A stretch of 38,081 bases of DNA from JAVVWB01 sp036652335 (GTDB lineage: Bacteria; Synergistota; Synergistia; Synergistales; Synergistaceae): NCBI GenBank assembly GCA_036652335.1, contig JAVVWB010000013.1:1-38081 (forward strand). The letters are read 5' to 3'. The notes under the pieces are model-generated. The model had not been told where the DNA came from. It made no database searches and saw only the letters and a program-made list of their open reading frames with translations. This document shows positions 35,167 through 38,081 of the stretch, piece by piece. The position numbers and the translations under genes are program-made. Position 1 is the first letter of the stretch. Each line of letters starts with the position of its first letter.

Positions 35167-36114
35167 TTACCTCAAAGTTAGCCCTAAAAGAACATTTAGC
35201 TCAACATTATCTTCTCCTGAAAATTTATAACCATTAAGTTTAATGGGATCAATTGCATAAAATTCTGAGACTCCTAACTGTTCGTTGAGCATTTTCACGA
35301 AATACTCAGTGTAATCTGTATTTTTAAATTGAGTTACATAGCCAATAAAAGAAGCACTTCCCCACCTCATTTGCGACTTGGCAAATAAAACAGAGGATCT
35401 GACTTCCTTGGCTAAAGACCTAATTTGTTCCTGAGCATCTGCTCCGGTTGTAAAATCAAAATTTTCTTTCCCAATTGATATAGTTCTATAAAATACACCG
35501 TTTCCCTTCCAAGAAAGAATCAAAGTTGATTTATATGTACCAACAAACAAAAGCAAGACACTATCAGACTTAGGATCTTTAGGATACATTGCACGTTCTA
35601 TAGAAATTTGAGCTGGTTCTATACATGAGATAGTATAACCATTATTTGATGCACTCTCAATAATATTTGTTATTATAGATTTACGAGACGCAGAAACTAT
35701 AAATCTTTTTTCGTCAGATTGTTGACTTGGAAATGTTATTTCATCAAGATCAAAGATCGCATCTTCAGCTGAAAATGGGAAATAATCTTCAAATTCAAAC
35801 CTAAATGATAATTTAGCCTCTTCTTTGGTCATGTTAGGAATATCAACTATTCTAAGTAAGGAGTCGTTTATTGAAAGTGCAACATTTATTGGAATGTTCT
35901 TAGGAGCACCTTTTTCATTTAAATCATCAAAAACATAGTTGTATTTTTCCGTTAAATGGTCATAAAAATTCAGTTTGCTACCACTCTGCGAAAAATCAGA
36001 ACCCATAATATTTTGCTTAGAAATATTTTTATCGTAGTTATCTAAGTAAAAATATTGGTATTTGTTGTCTTCAAAATACAAAACAGCACTTTTCGTTTTC
36101 ATTAAAAACTTCAC
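35167..36114 (-). CDS. pilM: PilM-like actin-fold pilus assembly protein
   Basis: 315 residues. The order of segments (NVALSINDSLLRIVDIPNM, FEFEDYFPFSAEDAIFDLD, IVSASRKSIITNIIESASNNGY, CIEPAQISIERAM, TYKSTLILSWKGNGVFYRTISIG) follows the PilM/FtsA-like actin fold that sits in the cytoplasm and links PilN to the motor. The usual N-terminal nucleotide loop (GIDIGSSSVK) is absent: the N-terminus reads KSAVLYFEDNKYQYFYLDN. GTG 36114 or ATG 36102 starts it. It follows pilC by 33 bases. Confidence 0.72.
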   Translation of the reverse strand: MKFLMKTKSAVLYFEDNKYQYFYLDNYDKNISKQNIMGSDFSQSGSKLNFYDHLTEKYNYVFDDLNEKGAPKNIPINVALSINDSLLRIVDIPNMTKEEAKLSFRFEFEDYFPFSAEDAIFDLDEITFPSQQSDEKRFIVSASRKSIITNIIESASNNGYTISCIEPAQISIERAMYPKDPKSDSVLLLFVGTYKSTLILSWKGNGVFYRTISIGKENFDFTTGADAQEQIRSLAKEVRSSVLFAKSQMRWGSASFIGYVTQFKNTDYTEYFVKMLNEQLGVSEFYAIDPIKLNGYKFSGEDNVELNVLLGLTLR

Positions 36115-36147
36115 AACAAATCAAATCCTCGTTTTTTAGAATTAATA

Positions 36148-37377
36148 TTACAAAAAAGATTGTATTGAAGAAATAATGGGTAAAAATATTAATAAAACAA
36201 CAATGCAAACAATTATACCTACAAATACAACCATAATAGGCTCAAGTATTGAAGCTAATCTTTTAACAGTTTCTGAAAGCTCTGAATCATACCAGTTAGA
36301 AATTTTCTCCAGCATCTCATCTGTTTTACCTGTCTCTTCTCCAACAGCTACCATATGAAAAAGCATAGGTTCAAAAACATTGTGTTCTCTCATAGCGAAA
36401 TTAATTGATGTACCTACAGAAACGGATTTTTTTACAGAAATAAATGCTTGTTTAATTTTTTCATTTGACGCTACGTTACCAGACATTTCTAATGCATTCA
36501 ATATTGGAACACCAGATCGTAAAAGAGTTGACATTGTACGACAAGAACGAGATAAAGAAGCTTTATATATAATAGAGCCAAACACTGGCAATTTTAGCAA
36601 AAATGAATCAAAAAAAAGTCTAAATGCAGCATATTTTTTTAAATAAGAGACTAGAAATAATAACATTATTATTAAGGAGGGAAAGACAAACCAATATGTT
36701 CTTATAAATTTGCCAAATTCAAAAATATTTTTAGTTAAAAGTGGCATTGGAACATTCAAATTTGCAAAAGCTTTCTCAAATTGTGGCATAACAACTGTTA
36801 CCATAATCCCAAAAACAGCAAACGTTATAAAAATTACAAAACCTGGATAAGTTAAAGCTGAGATAATCTTTTTTCTCAATGAAGCTTGAGCATCTAAAAA
36901 ATCTGCAAGTTTCTCTAAAGAAATATCCAATGTTCCTGACTCCTCTCCAGAACGAACTAGTCCTATAATAAGCATATCAAACAATTCTGGATAGGTTTCC
37001 ATAGAAATGGCTAAAGTATTACCTGATATTACACTTTTTGAAATGTCTTTTATTATTAACTTCAGTCTTTTGTTCAATGTCTGTAATTCAAGAATATTTA
37101 AAGCCACAGAAATTGAAATTCCAGCAGAAATCATTGTAGATAATTGTCTAAAAAATACTACTTTGTCTTTAATTTTAATTTTTTTTCGAAAGAATGTTTT
37201 TTTATAATTATTCCGTTCTGCGTCAGAAAGTTCACTCTTTATAGATGAAGATTGAACATCAATAGGTCTAAGCGCATTAGTTTTCATCCAAAGCAAAAGA
37301 TGTTTTTCGCTTTGTTCATCTCTTGTTCCTATTACTGTTTCTCCATCAAGGGTTTTCGCTCTAAATTTATATAACAA
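36148..37377 (-). CDS. pilC: Pilus inner-membrane platform protein PilC (GspF family)
   Basis: 409 residues. Two GspF repeats: FFRQLSTMISAGISISVALNIL with AISMETYPELFDMLIIGLVRSGEESG, and RSCRTMSTLLRSGVPILNALEM with EPMLFHMVAVGEETGKTDEML. The three usual membrane spans are near residues 175-200, 222-243 and 378-402. The start is TTG 37377 with AGGTG 5 bases upstream. PilC couples the motors to the pilin rod. It is the first gene of the operon, which reads pilC-M-N-O-P-Q-B-T and then pilins. Confidence 0.94.
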   Translation of the reverse strand: MLYKFRAKTLDGETVIGTRDEQSEKHLLLWMKTNALRPIDVQSSSIKSELSDAERNNYKKTFFRKKIKIKDKVVFFRQLSTMISAGISISVALNILELQTLNKRLKLIIKDISKSVISGNTLAISMETYPELFDMLIIGLVRSGEESGTLDISLEKLADFLDAQASLRKKIISALTYPGFVIFITFAVFGIMVTVVMPQFEKAFANLNVPMPLLTKNIFEFGKFIRTYWFVFPSLIIMLLFLVSYLKKYAAFRLFFDSFLLKLPVFGSIIYKASLSRSCRTMSTLLRSGVPILNALEMSGNVASNEKIKQAFISVKKSVSVGTSINFAMREHNVFEPMLFHMVAVGEETGKTDEMLEKISNWYDSELSETVKRLASILEPIMVVFVGIIVCIVVLLIFLPIISSIQSFL

Positions 37378-37406
37378 ATTTACACCTCTGTAGCAATTAT
37401 CAATTT

Positions 37407-37427
37407 ATTATAGCATACCATATTATA
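37407..37427 (-). promoter_or_regulatory. Candidate -10 elements for the pilus operon
   Basis: On the minus strand an extended -10, TGCTATAAT (37407-37415), lies 30 bases before pilC, with a second TATAAT at 37422-37427. No good -35 lies 17 bases above the first, so recognition by an extended -10 or an activator is likely (inference). Confidence 0.4.
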
Positions 37428-37712
37428 CATCTTTACGCTAATTGGAATAGCAACTTTATAATGCTCCCATCGAACAAATCACTCTTTTATTATATACCCA
37501 GATAATTACATATGCTAGATATTTTAATTCGCAATTTGTTGTTAATTATTTTTAAAATAATTCTTTCAAAAAAACCTTACTATCTTAGTTTCAAAAATAT
37601 TACAAATAGATTATTCTGATTTTATATTTGGTCATTGTATATTTTATCTCACAGTAAATACAATTCATTGTGAGCTTTAAAATTACCGAAGATAAGTACT
37701 TCTGCTCTTTGA
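37428..37712. other. AT-rich intergenic region upstream of the pilus operon
   Basis: About 280 bases of very AT-rich DNA with no convincing open frame or RNA gene. It contains inverted-repeat bits such as CTCACAGTAAATACAATTCATTGTGAG (27 bases; arms CTCACA/TGTGAG at about 37650-37676), possibly an operator or a weak hairpin. Otherwise I see nothing in it. Confidence 0.4.
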
Positions 37713-38041
37713 ATAAGGCATAGCCACTGGACACCGCATTTAAGTGTTGATAAAAAACAAAATGGTTCACACAAAATCATAGATTTTGGTTCTCAATTTA
37801 TGCTGTGATACTAAAGGTAAAGACGTTAAAGCAAAACATAAAATAATAGATAAATCGAAGAGAAGAAGTGCTTATTACGAAACAACCCTCGGTTTTGAGA
37901 AACAAATAACGGAACTCAAATCAGCAAAGAGAAGTGTCAGTAACGATGCAAGAGGAAGAGAGAGCCATCGAAGGCGTACTAATAGTACGTCAAGGTGACT
38001 CTCTTGAGTTTTGTGAAGTTAATGGCGCTTATATTCTTTGA
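37713..38041 (+). pseudogene. Frameshifted coding remnant (unidentified)
   Basis: Three plus-strand frames carry protein-like pieces in sequence: frame 37713 (HSHWTPHLSVDKKQNGSHKI and onward, stop 37806-37808), frame 37786 (CDTKGKDVKAKHKIIDKSKR through LGFEKQITELKS), and frame 37946 (MQEEERAIEGVLIVRQGDSL, stop 38039-38041). Each hands over to the next at a plausible frameshift. No start codon or ribosome site supports a live gene. The origin is unknown; a decayed transposase or accessory gene is possible. A hairpin (AAGAGAG/CTCTCTT with inner CGTAC/GTACG) near 37954-38006 lies in the last piece. I do not recognise the family. Confidence 0.35.
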
Positions 38042-38081
38042 TTAAACCTTGAGTACATAAATAACCAAATAAGCCCTGTGC

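Noticed and set aside
37786..37998. 70-residue frame as a live gene
   Set aside because: No ribosome site; best read as the middle piece of a frameshifted remnant.
3499..38081. Selenoprotein in-frame TGA
   Set aside because: All recognised genes are complete with ordinary stops; no TGA bridging two frames of one gene was found.
1..38081. CRISPR array or cas genes
   Set aside because: No regularly spaced repeats and no Cas-like protein.

Overview
This is a low-GC bacterial chromosome segment whose best fit is a diderm anaerobe of the Synergistota. The support is a complete type IV pilus assembly cluster with an outer-membrane secretin, a tRNA-Sec gene, an S1/IspH pair, and a short relic at 522-596 whose C-terminal-tag-like pattern recalls the Synergist-CTERM sorting signal. 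The phylum call is inference; no 16S rRNA is present. Almost everything right of 3.5 kb is on the minus strand, so transcription runs from high to low coordinates.

Region 1 (1-3500) is the end of an integrated element at selC. From left to right it holds the 3' part of a LexA/CI-like repressor, the CTERM-like relic, a plus-strand pair (a DUF4747-like protein and an overlapping multi-spanning membrane protein), a bidirectional terminator, and a P4-type tyrosine integrase facing away from the 3' end of tRNA-Sec. The plus-strand pair sits in the usual cargo position and is the best candidate here for an undescribed, possibly anti-phage, two-gene system.

Region 2 (3499-8691) reads def, fmt, ADP-ribose-type Nudix hydrolase, xerD-like recombinase, purine nucleoside phosphorylase, pyrimidine nucleoside phosphorylase, tRNA-Sec. 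The genes overlap or nearly touch, which indicates one operon. Region 3 (8741-25264) runs nusB, xseA, mtnA, an S-adenosylhomocysteine hydrolase-like gene, mtaD, alaS, ruvX, mutS, mutL, miaA, ispH and rpsA, ending at a hairpin at 8741-8768. It combines RNA and protein quality control, mismatch repair and recycling of S-adenosylmethionine by-products. Upstream of nusB lie efp, a CD1247-like zinc-ribbon protein, an Asp23 protein and an unknown membrane protein.

Region 4 (26946-37377) is a type IV pilus operon: pilC, pilM, pilN, pilO, a PilP/GspC-like protein, secretin, pilB, pilT, then three prepilin or minor-pilin-like genes. The last 700 bases (37378-38081) hold the pilus promoter region and what looks like a broken, frameshifted coding remnant.

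One functional theme joins regions 2 and 3. The SAH/MTA deaminase, a hydrolase with an HLE motif in place of the classical HxT motif, a phosphorylase with a 6-oxopurine-type Asn, and MtnA together suggest SAM recycling through inosyl rather than adenosyl intermediates.
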